Shown in pieces: positions 17,694-27,098 of a stretch of 64,000 nucleotides of DNA. The notes beneath the pieces were generated by a model. The model ran no database searches and was not told the DNA's origin. It worked only from the letters and a program-made list of their open reading frames with translations. Location: assembly GCA_015057315.1 (NCBI GenBank), contig SVER01000008.1:39710-103709 (forward strand), read 5' to 3'. A program made the position numbers and the translations under genes. Source of the stretch: Pseudobutyrivibrio ruminis. Lineage in GTDB: Bacteria > Bacillota > Clostridia > Lachnospirales > Lachnospiraceae. Numbering within the stretch: position 1 is the stretch's first letter; each line of letters opens with the position of its first letter.

Positions 17694-19536
17694 GATTAAA
17701 GAATATAAACAACCTACTAATAAAATAGAAAAGGGTCTGCTCTATTTGCAGCATTATGGTGTGAAAAAGACTGTGGCTAAGACCATCAGAAAAATGATGG
17801 GTCATGACCAGGAACACTATAGCTATAGACAGTTTTTAAAGGAGAACCCTGTTAGCGAGCAGGAACTTGAAAATCAGCGCCAGACAGTGTTTGCGTATAA
17901 TCCAGTTATTAGTATCGTAATTCCGTTATATAATACAAAGGAGAAGTTCCTTACAGAGCTGATTCATTCCTTTACGGATCAGACCTATCCACATTGGCAG
18001 CTTTGCCTTGGGGACGGCAGTCCTAAGGAAGGTCTTTACGATATTATTAAGGCTGCTACTGGCGGCATGTGGGATGAGAGAATCGTCTATAAAAAGCTTA
18101 CTGATAATACGGGAATCGCTGGTAATACTAATGCAGCTATGGAGCTTGCCACTGGAGATTATATCGGATTTACGGATCATGATGATTTGATAACACCAGA
18201 TGCAATGTATTATATTGCAGAGGCTCTTAATAAGGATAGAACAATCGAAGCAATCTATTCCGACGAGGATAAGATTGATATGGAGGGTAATGAGTATTTT
18301 CTTCCCCATTTTAAATCAGATTTCAATATTGATTTGCTGTGCTCCCATAATTATATCACCCATCTGTTTGTTGTCAGGGCAGATATTGCAAAGGCAAGCG
18401 GCGGTATTCTTTCTGAGTTTGATGGAGCACAGGATCATGATTTTGATTTGAGAGTTCTTGAAAAATGCACTAACATCTATCATATTCCAAGGGTGCTATA
18501 TCACTGGAGGTGCCATCCAGATTCTACAGCCGACCATCCAGAGGCAAAGATGTATGCCTACGAAAACGGCAGACGTGCTGTGGAGAACCATTATAAGAGA
18601 CTTGGAATTCCAGCAAGGGTAGAGCTTGATACTCATCTGGGATATTATAGAACTATATATGAGTGGCCAGATACACCACTTCTTTCTATCATCATTCCTA
18701 ATATGAATCATGTGGAGGATTTGAAGGAATGTATCGATAGCATTGTGGAGAAGACTACTTATCCTAATTATGAATTTATAATTGTGGAAAACAATTCTGC
18801 TGATGAAAAGCTTCGTGGATATTATCAGGAGATGGAAAGAAGAAACGATATCAGCGCAAGAGTGTGTGATTTCACTAAGGCACATCCTGATACAAAGGGT
18901 ACCTTTAATTTTTCAGCACTTATTAATTATGGTGTGCGCCAGGCACTTGGCGAATATCTGCTTCTACTTAATAACGACACCAGAATGATTAATGGTGATG
19001 CCATTTCAGAGATGATGGGCTTCATCCGAAGAGAAGATGTGGGAGCAGTTGGTGCAAGGCTTTACTACGGCAATAACACTGTGCAGCATGCAGGCCTTAT
19101 CATCGGCCTTGGTGGTGTTGCCAATTCCCAGTTCTTAGGAAGCGGCAGAGAGCAGGTGGGATATTTTTACAGAAGCACCTGCGTCCAGGATTTGTCGGCA
19201 GTTACAGGTGCATGTCTTCTTACAAAGCGCTCTGCATTTAATACAGTAGGTGGCTTTGATGAGGGGCTTGCAGTAGCATTTAACGATGTGGATTATTGCC
19301 TTAAGCTTAGGGCAAAGGATTTACTTTGTGTTTACACACCATTTTCAGAGTGGTATCATTTAGAATCTGTCAGCCGTGGCCTTGACCATGAGGATCCTGA
19401 TAAAAAGGCCAGAATGGATGCAGAGACAAAATATTTTATGACAAAGTGGAAGGATGCATATAGTAAGGGAGACCCTTATTACAATCCTAATTTGTCACTT
19501 ACAAAATTTGATTATTCTTTTAAGAGTAAGGAGTAG
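17686..19536 (+). CDS. Two-domain GT2 glycosyltransferase
   Basis: A 616-residue protein with two GT-A domains in tandem. Domain 1 begins ISIVIPLYNTKEKFL (~70) and has TDHDDLI; domain 2 begins LLSIIIPNMNHVEDL (~327) with LLNNDTRM and GGFDEGLAVAFNDVDYCLKL. Such bifunctional enzymes add two sugars in sequence during repeat-unit assembly in the cytosol. The ATG at 17686 lies inside the end of the previous gene. Confidence 0.9.
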   Translation: MSEIKEYKQPTNKIEKGLLYLQHYGVKKTVAKTIRKMMGHDQEHYSYRQFLKENPVSEQELENQRQTVFAYNPVISIVIPLYNTKEKFLTELIHSFTDQTYPHWQLCLGDGSPKEGLYDIIKAATGGMWDERIVYKKLTDNTGIAGNTNAAMELATGDYIGFTDHDDLITPDAMYYIAEALNKDRTIEAIYSDEDKIDMEGNEYFLPHFKSDFNIDLLCSHNYITHLFVVRADIAKASGGILSEFDGAQDHDFDLRVLEKCTNIYHIPRVLYHWRCHPDSTADHPEAKMYAYENGRRAVENHYKRLGIPARVELDTHLGYYRTIYEWPDTPLLSIIIPNMNHVEDLKECIDSIVEKTTYPNYEFIIVENNSADEKLRGYYQEMERRNDISARVCDFTKAHPDTKGTFNFSALINYGVRQALGEYLLLLNNDTRMINGDAISEMMGFIRREDVGAVGARLYYGNNTVQHAGLIIGLGGVANSQFLGSGREQVGYFYRSTCVQDLSAVTGACLLTKRSAFNTVGGFDEGLAVAFNDVDYCLKLRAKDLLCVYTPFSEWYHLESVSRGLDHEDPDKKARMDAETKYFMTKWKDAYSKGDPYYNPNLSLTKFDYSFKSKE

Positions 19537-19538
19537 CT

Positions 19539-20519
19539 ATGAAACTTATCATTCAAATTCCATGCTATAATGAGGCAGAAACACTTGAGATAGCCCTTAA
19601 CGATTTGCCAAAACATATTGATGGAATAGATGAAATCGAATATTTAATTATTAATGATGGCAGCAAGGATAATACTGTAGAAGTGGCCAGAAAGTGGGGA
19701 GTTAATTACGTGGTTAATTTCCGCCGCAACAAAGGCCTTGCTTATGGATTTATGGCAGGTATTGATGCATGCCTTAGAAATGGTGCAGATATTATCGTAA
19801 ATACGGATGCAGATAATCAGTATGTAGCAGATGATATTGAGCTTTTGGTTCGTCCTATTCTAGAGGGCAAATCTGATATTGTAATCGGCGAGCGTCCAAT
19901 CGATGCCACTGAGCATTTTTCGCCACTTAAGAAAAAGCTTCAGCATTTAGGAAGCTGGGTTGTGCAGAAGGCTAGTAACTCAGATATTCCAGATGCTCCA
20001 AGTGGATTTAGAGCTTATTCAAGAGATGCGGCAATGCGTCTTAATGTCACAAACGATTACACATACACTCTTGAGACAATCGTTCAGGCAGGCAGAAACA
20101 AAATAGCTCAGACAAGCGTGCCAATCAGAACTAACGGTGAGCTTCGCCCATCACGTCTTTTCAATAGCATGATGGGATATGTTAAGAAATCTATGGTTAC
20201 AATCCTTAGAGCTTATCTTATGTATCAGCCACTTAAGACCTTTAGTGTCCTTGCAATTATTCCATTTATCGTGGGACTTGGGGTGATTATTCGCTTCCTT
20301 GTTTTTGTAGCTATGGGTAATTCTGCAGGTCACATTCAGTCTCTTATTTTAGGATGTACTCTTCTTATCATGGGATTTATTTCTCTTATGATTGCACTTA
20401 TTGGAGATTTGCTTGCTAAGAATCGTAAGCTTTTAGAGGACATTGAATATCACACTAGAAAAATGGATTATGACGGTGTGAAGAATAATGATGGATATAA
20501 AAACAACAATAATTTATAA
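19539..20519 (+). CDS. GT2 polyprenyl-phosphate glycosyltransferase (DPM1/GtrB-like) with C-terminal membrane helices
   Basis: A 326-residue protein. The N-terminal ~225 residues are a GT2 domain (IIQIPCYNEAETLEIAL; NDGSKDNT; VNTDADNQY metal site). Two hydrophobic segments follow at ~233-258 and ~265-290. This arrangement matches enzymes that load a sugar onto undecaprenyl phosphate for later use by GT-C transferases, such as the DUF2142-like protein of the other arm (inference). It starts 2 nt after the previous stop. Confidence 0.87.
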   Translation: MKLIIQIPCYNEAETLEIALNDLPKHIDGIDEIEYLIINDGSKDNTVEVARKWGVNYVVNFRRNKGLAYGFMAGIDACLRNGADIIVNTDADNQYVADDIELLVRPILEGKSDIVIGERPIDATEHFSPLKKKLQHLGSWVVQKASNSDIPDAPSGFRAYSRDAAMRLNVTNDYTYTLETIVQAGRNKIAQTSVPIRTNGELRPSRLFNSMMGYVKKSMVTILRAYLMYQPLKTFSVLAIIPFIVGLGVIIRFLVFVAMGNSAGHIQSLILGCTLLIMGFISLMIALIGDLLAKNRKLLEDIEYHTRKMDYDGVKNNDGYKNNNNL

Positions 20520-20558
20520 TTGTATTATATAGATGGGGAAGTAACAGGGGGATAAGCG

Positions 20559-21983
20559 TTGTACAAAAAGAAAAAACGCTCTTGGGTAAAGCACCTGGAT
20601 TTTATCATCCTTGATTTGCTGGCAGCGGAACTGGCACTTTATTTGGGTGTTATGATTAAGTTCAACGGAAGCATTATCTTTTTGGACAAATTCGAATGGT
20701 TCAACCTATATCAGAATTTGGTTAAGATATTGCCTTTCATTGACTTGGCAGGTGTGTTTTTTACAGAGACCTACAAGGGCATTTTGCGGAGAACTAAATA
20801 TGAAGAATTGATATCTACTATCTGGCATTCAGCCGTGAATTTTCTTGGCGTGCTTTTGTATATGTACATGTCTAAGACTTCTTATTTGCACTCTAGAACA
20901 GTACTGGGCGTGCTTGCTATTGGCATGGTTGTTTTTTCGTACTTGTTCAGAGTGGGATGGAAGCGTGTCATCAGACGTCGTAAGCTGTCAGATGTAAACA
21001 AGACTGCCATGGTAGTGGTAGCAGAATCTGACAATGTAGAAAAATGTCTTAACGAAATAGCACTTAGCCCATATCCTGAATACAAGGTTGTGGGAGTTGC
21101 AGTTGTGGATAAAGATATGACAGGACAGACAATTCAGGGGATTCCTGTTATTGCCAGTGCAGATTCACTTTTTGAATATCTTCGCACCAGCGTGGTAGAC
21201 GAGGTATTCTTAGATGGTAACACCAGAAAAAGCGAGGAAAGCCTTGCAACAAGGCTGGTAGAGCAGGGGCTTACAGTGCATATACCACTTGTTCACACCA
21301 GCAATCTTATGCCTAATCGTATAATGGAAAAATACGGTCAGTATATAGTGCTTACTACCAGCATGCATATTGCTAATAATCGACAGGCATTTGCTAAGAG
21401 ATTAATGGATATCATCGGTGCTATTGTGGGGCTGTTTTTTACATTGATAGCATTTATTATTTTTGCACCAATCATCAAAATCCAGTCACCTGGTCCTGTG
21501 TTCTTTACCCAGACCAGAATCGGAAAAAACGGTCGTAAGTTTAAGTTTTACAAATTCCGTACCATGTACATGGATGCTGAGGAACGAAAGAAAGACCTGG
21601 TAGAAAAGAATGAAATCAAAGGAAATATGTTTAAGATGGAGAACGATCCTAGAGTTATTCCTATTGGGCGTTTCCTTAGAAAGCATTCTATTGATGAATT
21701 ACCACAGTTTTTAAATGTATTGGTAGGAGATATGTCTCTTGTGGGAACAAGACCACCTCTTGAGGACGAATACGAAAACTACGCATTGCATCACAGAGCC
21801 AGACTATCTATTAAGCCAGGGCTTACTGGAATGTGGCAGGTTAGTGGACGTAGTGATATCAAGGATTTTGAGCAGGTGGTGGCACTTGATACAGAGTACA
21901 TTTCCAACTGGTCATTAGGATTAGATATTAAGATAATACTTAAAACAGTAGCAGTTGTATTTGGGGGAAAGGGCTCGAAGTAG
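20559..21983 (+). CDS. Initiating undecaprenyl-phosphate sugar-1-phosphate transferase
   Basis: A 474-residue polyprenyl glycosylphosphotransferase of the WbaP/CpsE type. Four N-terminal membrane helices, a cytosolic CoA-binding-like region (~140-260), a membrane segment (AIVGLFFTLIAFIIFAPI, ~288-306) and the catalytic domain: GPVFFTQTRIGKNG, KFYKFRTM, RKHSIDELPQ, GLTGMWQVSGR. It attaches the first sugar phosphate to the lipid carrier and so starts repeat-unit synthesis. The start is TTG with AGGGGGAT before it. It is the only initiating transferase in the window. Confidence 0.93.
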   Translation: MYKKKKRSWVKHLDFIILDLLAAELALYLGVMIKFNGSIIFLDKFEWFNLYQNLVKILPFIDLAGVFFTETYKGILRRTKYEELISTIWHSAVNFLGVLLYMYMSKTSYLHSRTVLGVLAIGMVVFSYLFRVGWKRVIRRRKLSDVNKTAMVVVAESDNVEKCLNEIALSPYPEYKVVGVAVVDKDMTGQTIQGIPVIASADSLFEYLRTSVVDEVFLDGNTRKSEESLATRLVEQGLTVHIPLVHTSNLMPNRIMEKYGQYIVLTTSMHIANNRQAFAKRLMDIIGAIVGLFFTLIAFIIFAPIIKIQSPGPVFFTQTRIGKNGRKFKFYKFRTMYMDAEERKKDLVEKNEIKGNMFKMENDPRVIPIGRFLRKHSIDELPQFLNVLVGDMSLVGTRPPLEDEYENYALHHRARLSIKPGLTGMWQVSGRSDIKDFEQVVALDTEYISNWSLGLDIKIILKTVAVVFGGKGSK

Positions 21984-23347
21984 TGGCAGAAAATTATTTT
22001 TCATTAGTAGTCTGGACCAACGAGACTGATATGGATAATTTTAAGGACTGTCTCGAGTCCATTGATGAACAGGAATATCGCGAATTCGAATTATATATTT
22101 TAGATAACAATCCATCAAATGATATTGAGGTGACTATCAAGGAATTCTTCCCGGATATCGTTGATAAGGTTCACTATCGTAGGCTGAAAAAGAATAATGG
22201 CGCAGCTTACGCTTATAATGTGGGCCTTCATTTTGCGGAAGGGAATTATGTGGTTTTCTTTGGGCAGCATGATAGATTAAGTGGCAACACTCTTAGTGCC
22301 CTAAATGAAAAGATAGAAGCCTTAGATAACAAGGATTGTATTGTCTATGCCGACCATGATGAACTGGTTGGTCTCGATAGAAAAAATCCTCATTTCAAAT
22401 CAGATTTTAATAAAGAATTATTTTTGCAGACAGATTACATAGGGGATTTTGTCTGCATCTCAAAAAGCTTAAGTAGCAGGCTTGGAGAGTTTAACGAAAA
22501 GGCAAAGACATCCTATTTATACGAATACATTCTAAGGGCAGCCTTTAAGAATGAACCTATTGTCCATGTGCCATCTCTGATTTATCACAAAAGAACAAGT
22601 GATAGGGCAATGAATAAGGAAGAGCGTAAGGCGGCAGAGTACTACTGCAAGGAGCACATGGCGCTAGCTATTTCTTATTTGGGACAGGAAGAGGTTTTCT
22701 GTGACGGAAGAATTGATGCTTCATTGAAAAAGTGGCATTTGAATTATGATGATTCTACATTTAGAAGATTTTCTAGCAATTACATGTTTCTAAGGGATGA
22801 AAATGTTAAGCTATACACCAGAAACAATGTAAAAAAGATGTACGCATATCTGTGTCAGCCTGATGTGGCTGTTGTGGGGGTGCGTTTTATAGATAGAGGC
22901 TTTAAGGTGGATAACGTGGGCTACATCTTTGACACAGATGGTGCATGGTATCCAGCCTTTCACGGACAAAGCCTGTTTAGGGATACATACGATGGAATAG
23001 GCAGTATGCCCCGTGATGTATCGGTTGTAGATTGTGGCTGTTGCCTGATAGATGCCAAGGTATACAGGATGCTGCACGGCTTTGACACAAGACTTACCGG
23101 ACAGGATGCCATGTTTGATTTTTGTCTGAGGGCAAGAAAGCGTGGCTTTAGGGTGATTGTCCTGCCAAGGGTAGTTGCCAGATGGAAGGACAGGACAGTA
23201 GAGACACCAACAGATAATCATCAGCTGCTTATGGAAAAGCATGGGGATTATATACAAAAGGGTGACGAGTTCTACAACAAAAATCTACCTATTGGAATGG
23301 AAAACTATATTCTTCCTGGAACACAAGAGCAAAAAGAAGAAGTTTAA
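21983..23347 (+). CDS. GT2-like glycosyltransferase
   Basis: A 454-residue protein. The N-terminal GT-A domain has FSLVVWTNETDMDNFK, LDNNPSNDIE and a metal-site region FFGQHDRL; a second part (from ~275) looks like a degenerate second GT2 domain with DCGCCLIDAKVYRMLHGFD. It starts with GTG overlapping the previous stop by 1 nt; GGGGGAAAGGG lies upstream. It is last in the rightward arm. Confidence 0.78.
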   Translation: MAENYFSLVVWTNETDMDNFKDCLESIDEQEYREFELYILDNNPSNDIEVTIKEFFPDIVDKVHYRRLKKNNGAAYAYNVGLHFAEGNYVVFFGQHDRLSGNTLSALNEKIEALDNKDCIVYADHDELVGLDRKNPHFKSDFNKELFLQTDYIGDFVCISKSLSSRLGEFNEKAKTSYLYEYILRAAFKNEPIVHVPSLIYHKRTSDRAMNKEERKAAEYYCKEHMALAISYLGQEEVFCDGRIDASLKKWHLNYDDSTFRRFSSNYMFLRDENVKLYTRNNVKKMYAYLCQPDVAVVGVRFIDRGFKVDNVGYIFDTDGAWYPAFHGQSLFRDTYDGIGSMPRDVSVVDCGCCLIDAKVYRMLHGFDTRLTGQDAMFDFCLRARKRGFRVIVLPRVVARWKDRTVETPTDNHQLLMEKHGDYIQKGDEFYNKNLPIGMENYILPGTQEQKEEV

Positions 23348-23387
23348 ATTTGTATTTTATAAAATGCCATAGAATGCTCCTACATTC

Positions 23388-23428
23388 TTGACAAGTCTAG
23401 AATGAGTAGAGTAGACTAGCATAGTCTA
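23388..23428 (+). promoter_or_regulatory. Promoter with palindromic operator candidate
   Basis: TTGACA (23388-23393), 18-bp spacer, TAGACT (23412-23417). A perfect 7+3+7 palindrome, TAGACTAGCATAGTCTA (23412-23428), starts at the -10 box and covers the likely start site, where a repressor would block transcription of the LCP gene. Confidence 0.6.
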
Positions 23429-23487
23429 TTGCTTTAAAAAGTAGTAGCAAATTTTGTATCAAACTTAAGATTGGAGATATTCAGTTA

Positions 23488-25086
23488 ATGAGTAATTTCG
23501 AAGATTACGATTTGAGACATGGAGAAGGCACAGGCCGTCGCAGACCTGCTAACAGACCTTCAGGAAGACCAAGTGGAAGCAGACCAAACGGAAGCCGTCC
23601 GGTTAACAGAAATGGTCATAGCAGTCGTCCAAGTGGTTATTCAAATCATTCCATGGATTTAGATGACGAAATAGAATTATACGAGTACGATTCACAGTAC
23701 GGATTTGAGGAAGATGATATGCCAGCTAGACGTTCAGCATCAAGCAGTGCCAGAAGGGCATCTGCCAGCCGCTCAGGAAGACCAGGTGGTAGCAGACCAA
23801 GTGGTAGACCTGGCAATCATTCAGGCAGCCACGCAGGTAGCTCTAGAAAGCCAGCATCCAAATCATCTGCAAAAGACAGCAGGGATGCAAGAACAGCAGC
23901 TGCTAGAGGCGGAGCAAGACGCCCAGCAGGAAAGAATGCTAAGAAGAAAAAGATGAAGCGCACTATTTTTGTTGTGGAGATTGCGGTACTACTTGTTATC
24001 CTTATTGTATTCTTCTTCTGGAGCAAGTTCGGTAAGGTTAATTGGGACAATATTAACATGTCAGAGCTTGAAAACGATAGCTTGGATGCAGAGACAAAGG
24101 AAGTACTTAGCCAATATACAACACTTGCTTTGTTTGGTGTAGATAACCGTTCTAACGGTAACCTTGACAGTGGTAACTCAGATACAATCATCCTTGTTTC
24201 TATTAACAACGATACTAAGGAAGTTAAGATGGTATCTGTTCAGCGTGATACTTACCTACAGGTTGAGGATGACAAATACAGAAAATGTAACTACGCATAC
24301 AATCACGGTGGTGTAGAGACAGCTATTGAGATGCTCAATAAGAACCTTGACCTTAACATATCAGGTTATGTTTCAGTTGATTTCTATGCAGTGGCAAAGG
24401 TTGTTGATGATTTAGGCGGACTTGACCTTGAGGTTACTCAGAAAATGATTGATACTAACAATCCTGAGACAGGTCAGAACGCACTTGCAGGCTACATAGC
24501 AGAGGTTGAAAATGTTCTTAAGTACTATCCTAATAAGGATGAGTACTGGGATAGAAATGACTGCTACTTTGATAAGCCAGGTGTATATCACATGAATGGT
24601 GCCCAGGTAGTTGGTTACTGTCGTAACAGATATGCTGTTGACAACGATTACGGTCGTGCTGAGAATCAGCGTACAGTTATCAAGCTTCTTATCGAAAAGG
24701 CCAAGAAGGCTAACATTGCACAGCTCAACAAGATTTGTGATGATGTCTTCCCAGAGATTTCAACAAGCTTAAGCTTGGGACAGTGCGTAGGAATGGCTAC
24801 AGCAGTTAAGGATTATGAGGTTACAAATTCAGCAGGCTTCCCATTTGCGCTTAAGACTAAAACTATTAGCAAGAAGATTGGTAGTGTTGTTGTTCCTTGT
24901 ACACTTACAAGTAATGTTGTTACACTTCATGAGTTCTTGTACAATCAGGAGAACTACGATGCAACGGATGATGTAGTTGATAAGATTAGCGATTACATCC
25001 AGAACGAAACTGGTTTCTCAGAATCAAGTGCCGAGATTAACCAGACACCGGATATGTCATCATCAGATGAAAAAGAGAAGAAATAA
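23488..25086 (+). CDS. LytR-CpsA-Psr (LCP) family glycopolymer transferase
   Basis: A 532-residue protein. Residues 1-155 are cytosolic, basic and low-complexity (repeats of Arg-Pro-Ser-Gly, Ser-Arg). A membrane helix (TIFVVEIAVLLVILIVFFF) follows at ~158-177, then an external LCP domain: FGVDNRSNGN, NSDTIILVSINND, VSVQRDTYLQV, YCRNRYAVDNDYGRAENQR. LCP enzymes move undecaprenyl-linked polymers onto peptidoglycan, so this is the likely attachment step for the polysaccharide made by the locus upstream. The long Arg/Ser/Gly tail is unusual in length. Confidence 0.93.
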   Translation: MSNFEDYDLRHGEGTGRRRPANRPSGRPSGSRPNGSRPVNRNGHSSRPSGYSNHSMDLDDEIELYEYDSQYGFEEDDMPARRSASSSARRASASRSGRPGGSRPSGRPGNHSGSHAGSSRKPASKSSAKDSRDARTAAARGGARRPAGKNAKKKKMKRTIFVVEIAVLLVILIVFFFWSKFGKVNWDNINMSELENDSLDAETKEVLSQYTTLALFGVDNRSNGNLDSGNSDTIILVSINNDTKEVKMVSVQRDTYLQVEDDKYRKCNYAYNHGGVETAIEMLNKNLDLNISGYVSVDFYAVAKVVDDLGGLDLEVTQKMIDTNNPETGQNALAGYIAEVENVLKYYPNKDEYWDRNDCYFDKPGVYHMNGAQVVGYCRNRYAVDNDYGRAENQRTVIKLLIEKAKKANIAQLNKICDDVFPEISTSLSLGQCVGMATAVKDYEVTNSAGFPFALKTKTISKKIGSVVVPCTLTSNVVTLHEFLYNQENYDATDDVVDKISDYIQNETGFSESSAEINQTPDMSSSDEKEKK

Positions 25087-25097
25087 CTAGTTAATCA

Positions 25098-25137
25098 ATG
25101 GGGATTGACCATAGGGCCAATCCTCATTTTACTTTTA
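25098..25137 (+). terminator. Terminator after LCP gene
   Basis: Stem ATGGGGATTG (25098-25107) pairs with CAATCCTCAT (25118-25127) with one G-U pair, followed by TTTACTTTTA. Confidence 0.7.
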
Positions 25138-25144
25138 TGTTAAA

Positions 25145-25173
25145 TAGTAGTAAAATGTAAAGGCTTTTATAAT
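25145..25173 (+). promoter_or_regulatory. glmS promoter (-10 TATAAT)
   Basis: Perfect TATAAT at 25168-25173 with a weak TAGTAG at -35, 17-bp spacing. The leader to the ATG (25195) is short, so no glmS ribozyme is present. Confidence 0.5.
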
Positions 25174-25194
25174 GCAAAGAAAGGAATTTTTTTT

Positions 25195-27027
25195 ATGTGT
25201 GGAATAGTAGGTTACGTAGGAAAATCACAGGCTGCGCCTATACTTTTGGATGGACTTAGTAAGCTAGAATATAGAGGCTACGATTCAGCAGGAATGGCTG
25301 TATATGATGGTAGCAAGATTGAATATGAAAAGGCTAAGGGACGTCTTCGTCTTCTCAGCGAAAAGACTCACGATGGTGCTACAATGCAGGGTACTATCGG
25401 TATCGGTCATACACGTTGGGCTACTCATGGTGAGCCTAGCGAGACAAACGCTCATCCACATCTTAACGAGGATGAGACAATTGCCGTTGTTCACAATGGT
25501 ATTATCGAAAACTACGCAAAGCTTAAGGATAAGCTTATCAAGCGTGGATATAATTTCAAATCTGAAACAGATACAGAGGTAGTTGCACACCTTCTTGATT
25601 ACTATTACAAGGCAGGCAATGATCCTCTAGCATGTGTAACAAAGGTTATGCACCGTGTTGAGGGCGCTTATGCCCTTGGTATTATTTTTGCTGATTATCC
25701 AAATCAGATTTATTCAGTTCGTAAGGACAGCCCACTTATCGTAGGTCTTGGTAAGGATGGCAATCTTATTGCTTCTGATGTACCAGCTGTTCTTAAGTAC
25801 ACCCGTGAAGTTTACTTCATCGAGAACGAAGAAATTGCTCGTCTTTCAGAGAACAAAATCGAATTCTTCGATGTAGATGGTCAGCCAATCGAAAAAGAAT
25901 CTAAGACAATCGATTGGGATGTAGATGCAGCAGAAAAGGGTGGTTACGACCACTTTATGATTAAGGAAATCCACGAGGAGCCTAAGACTGTTCGTGATAC
26001 ACTTAATCCTCGTATCAAGAATGACACAGTTGATATAGAAGAGCTTGGTATGACAGATGAAGAGATTAGAGCAATCTCACGTATCCGTATTGTTGCTTGC
26101 GGTAGTGCATATCACACAGGTGTTACAGCTAAGTATGTATTTGAAGAGATGGCTCGCATTCCTGTAGAGGTAGACATCGCTTCAGAGTTTAGATATCGTA
26201 ATCCAATCCTTCAGGAGAACGAGCTTGTTATTGCGGTTTCACAGTCAGGTGAGACTGCTGATACAAAGGAAGCAGTTAGAATGGCACGTGCTATGGGCAA
26301 CATGACACTTGCTATTGTAAACGTAGTAGGTTCTTCTATTGCCCGTGAAGCTGAAAAGGTTATGTACACATGGGCAGGTCCAGAGATTTCAGTTGCTACA
26401 ACAAAGGCTTACAGTGCACAGCTTATCGCATTCTATCTTCTTGCTATGAAGTTTGCAGATGTTAGAGGACTTCTTTCAGCAGATGAGATGAAGTCTCTTA
26501 TTGCAGATTTAAAGAAGCTTCCAGAGCAGATTGAGATGCTTCTTGGCAACAAGGAACGTATCCAGAAATTTGCTAACCGTTTCGTTGCAGCTAAGGATGT
26601 ATTCTTCATCGGCCGTGGTATCGATTATGCTATCTCTATGGAAGGTTCACTTAAGCTTAAGGAGATTTCATATATCCATTCAGAGGCATACGCAGCTGGA
26701 GAGCTTAAGCATGGTACAATTTCTCTTATTGAAGAGGGCACTCTTGTTGCAGCAGTAGCAACACAGGATAACATCTATCCTAAGACAGTATCTAACATTG
26801 TAGAATGTAAGACTCGTGGAGCATTTATCCTTGCTGTTACTACAGTAGGTCACGAGGATATTGAGGATGTTGCAGATTATGTAATGTACATCCCACAGAC
26901 TAATAAATATTTTACTAACTCACTTGCAATCATTCCACTACAGTTATTTGGTTACTATGTATCTGTAGGCAAGGGATTTGATGTTGATCATCCAAGAAAC
27001 TTAGCAAAATCAGTTACTGTTGAATAA
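25195..27027 (+). CDS. glmS: Glutamine-fructose-6-phosphate aminotransferase
   Basis: A 610-residue enzyme of full length. N-terminal MCGIVGYVG gives the catalytic Cys2 of the glutaminase domain, with GHTRWATHGEPS following; two SIS domains (from ~290 and ~460) bind the sugar, with SGETADTKEA and the C-terminal NLAKSVTVE. It makes glucosamine-6-phosphate, feeding UDP-GlcNAc for peptidoglycan and surface glycans. AAAGGAA precedes the start. Codon use is strongly biased, as expected for a highly expressed gene. Confidence 0.98.
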   Translation: MCGIVGYVGKSQAAPILLDGLSKLEYRGYDSAGMAVYDGSKIEYEKAKGRLRLLSEKTHDGATMQGTIGIGHTRWATHGEPSETNAHPHLNEDETIAVVHNGIIENYAKLKDKLIKRGYNFKSETDTEVVAHLLDYYYKAGNDPLACVTKVMHRVEGAYALGIIFADYPNQIYSVRKDSPLIVGLGKDGNLIASDVPAVLKYTREVYFIENEEIARLSENKIEFFDVDGQPIEKESKTIDWDVDAAEKGGYDHFMIKEIHEEPKTVRDTLNPRIKNDTVDIEELGMTDEEIRAISRIRIVACGSAYHTGVTAKYVFEEMARIPVEVDIASEFRYRNPILQENELVIAVSQSGETADTKEAVRMARAMGNMTLAIVNVVGSSIAREAEKVMYTWAGPEISVATTKAYSAQLIAFYLLAMKFADVRGLLSADEMKSLIADLKKLPEQIEMLLGNKERIQKFANRFVAAKDVFFIGRGIDYAISMEGSLKLKEISYIHSEAYAAGELKHGTISLIEEGTLVAAVATQDNIYPKTVSNIVECKTRGAFILAVTTVGHEDIEDVADYVMYIPQTNKYFTNSLAIIPLQLFGYYVSVGKGFDVDHPRNLAKSVTVE

Positions 27028-27029
27028 AC

Positions 27030-27062
27030 CGTCACTTAGTCGTCACATTTCGGGATTATTCT
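27030..27062 (+). promoter_or_regulatory. Candidate regulated promoter of HtrA gene
   Basis: Direct repeats CGTCAC at 27030-27035 and 27041-27046 (11-bp period) end 10 bp before TATTCT (27057-27062), so they replace the -35 box. This layout suggests control by a response regulator, as envelope-stress systems control htrA in other Firmicutes (inference). Confidence 0.45.
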
Positions 27063-27098
27063 ACGTTCATGAAATGAAAAATCAATGGAGGCGAGTTT

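Noticed and set aside
17926..18309. 127-codon minus-strand ORF
   Set aside because: It is antisense to the strongly conserved first GT2 domain of 17686-19536.
23705..23956. Overlapping plus-strand ORF in the LCP gene 5' part
   Set aside because: It comes from the repetitive Arg/Ser/Gly coding sequence read in another frame, with no start signal.
25087..25194. glmS ribozyme upstream of glmS
   Set aside because: The gap is only ~108 bp, holds a terminator and a promoter, and lacks the ribozyme core.
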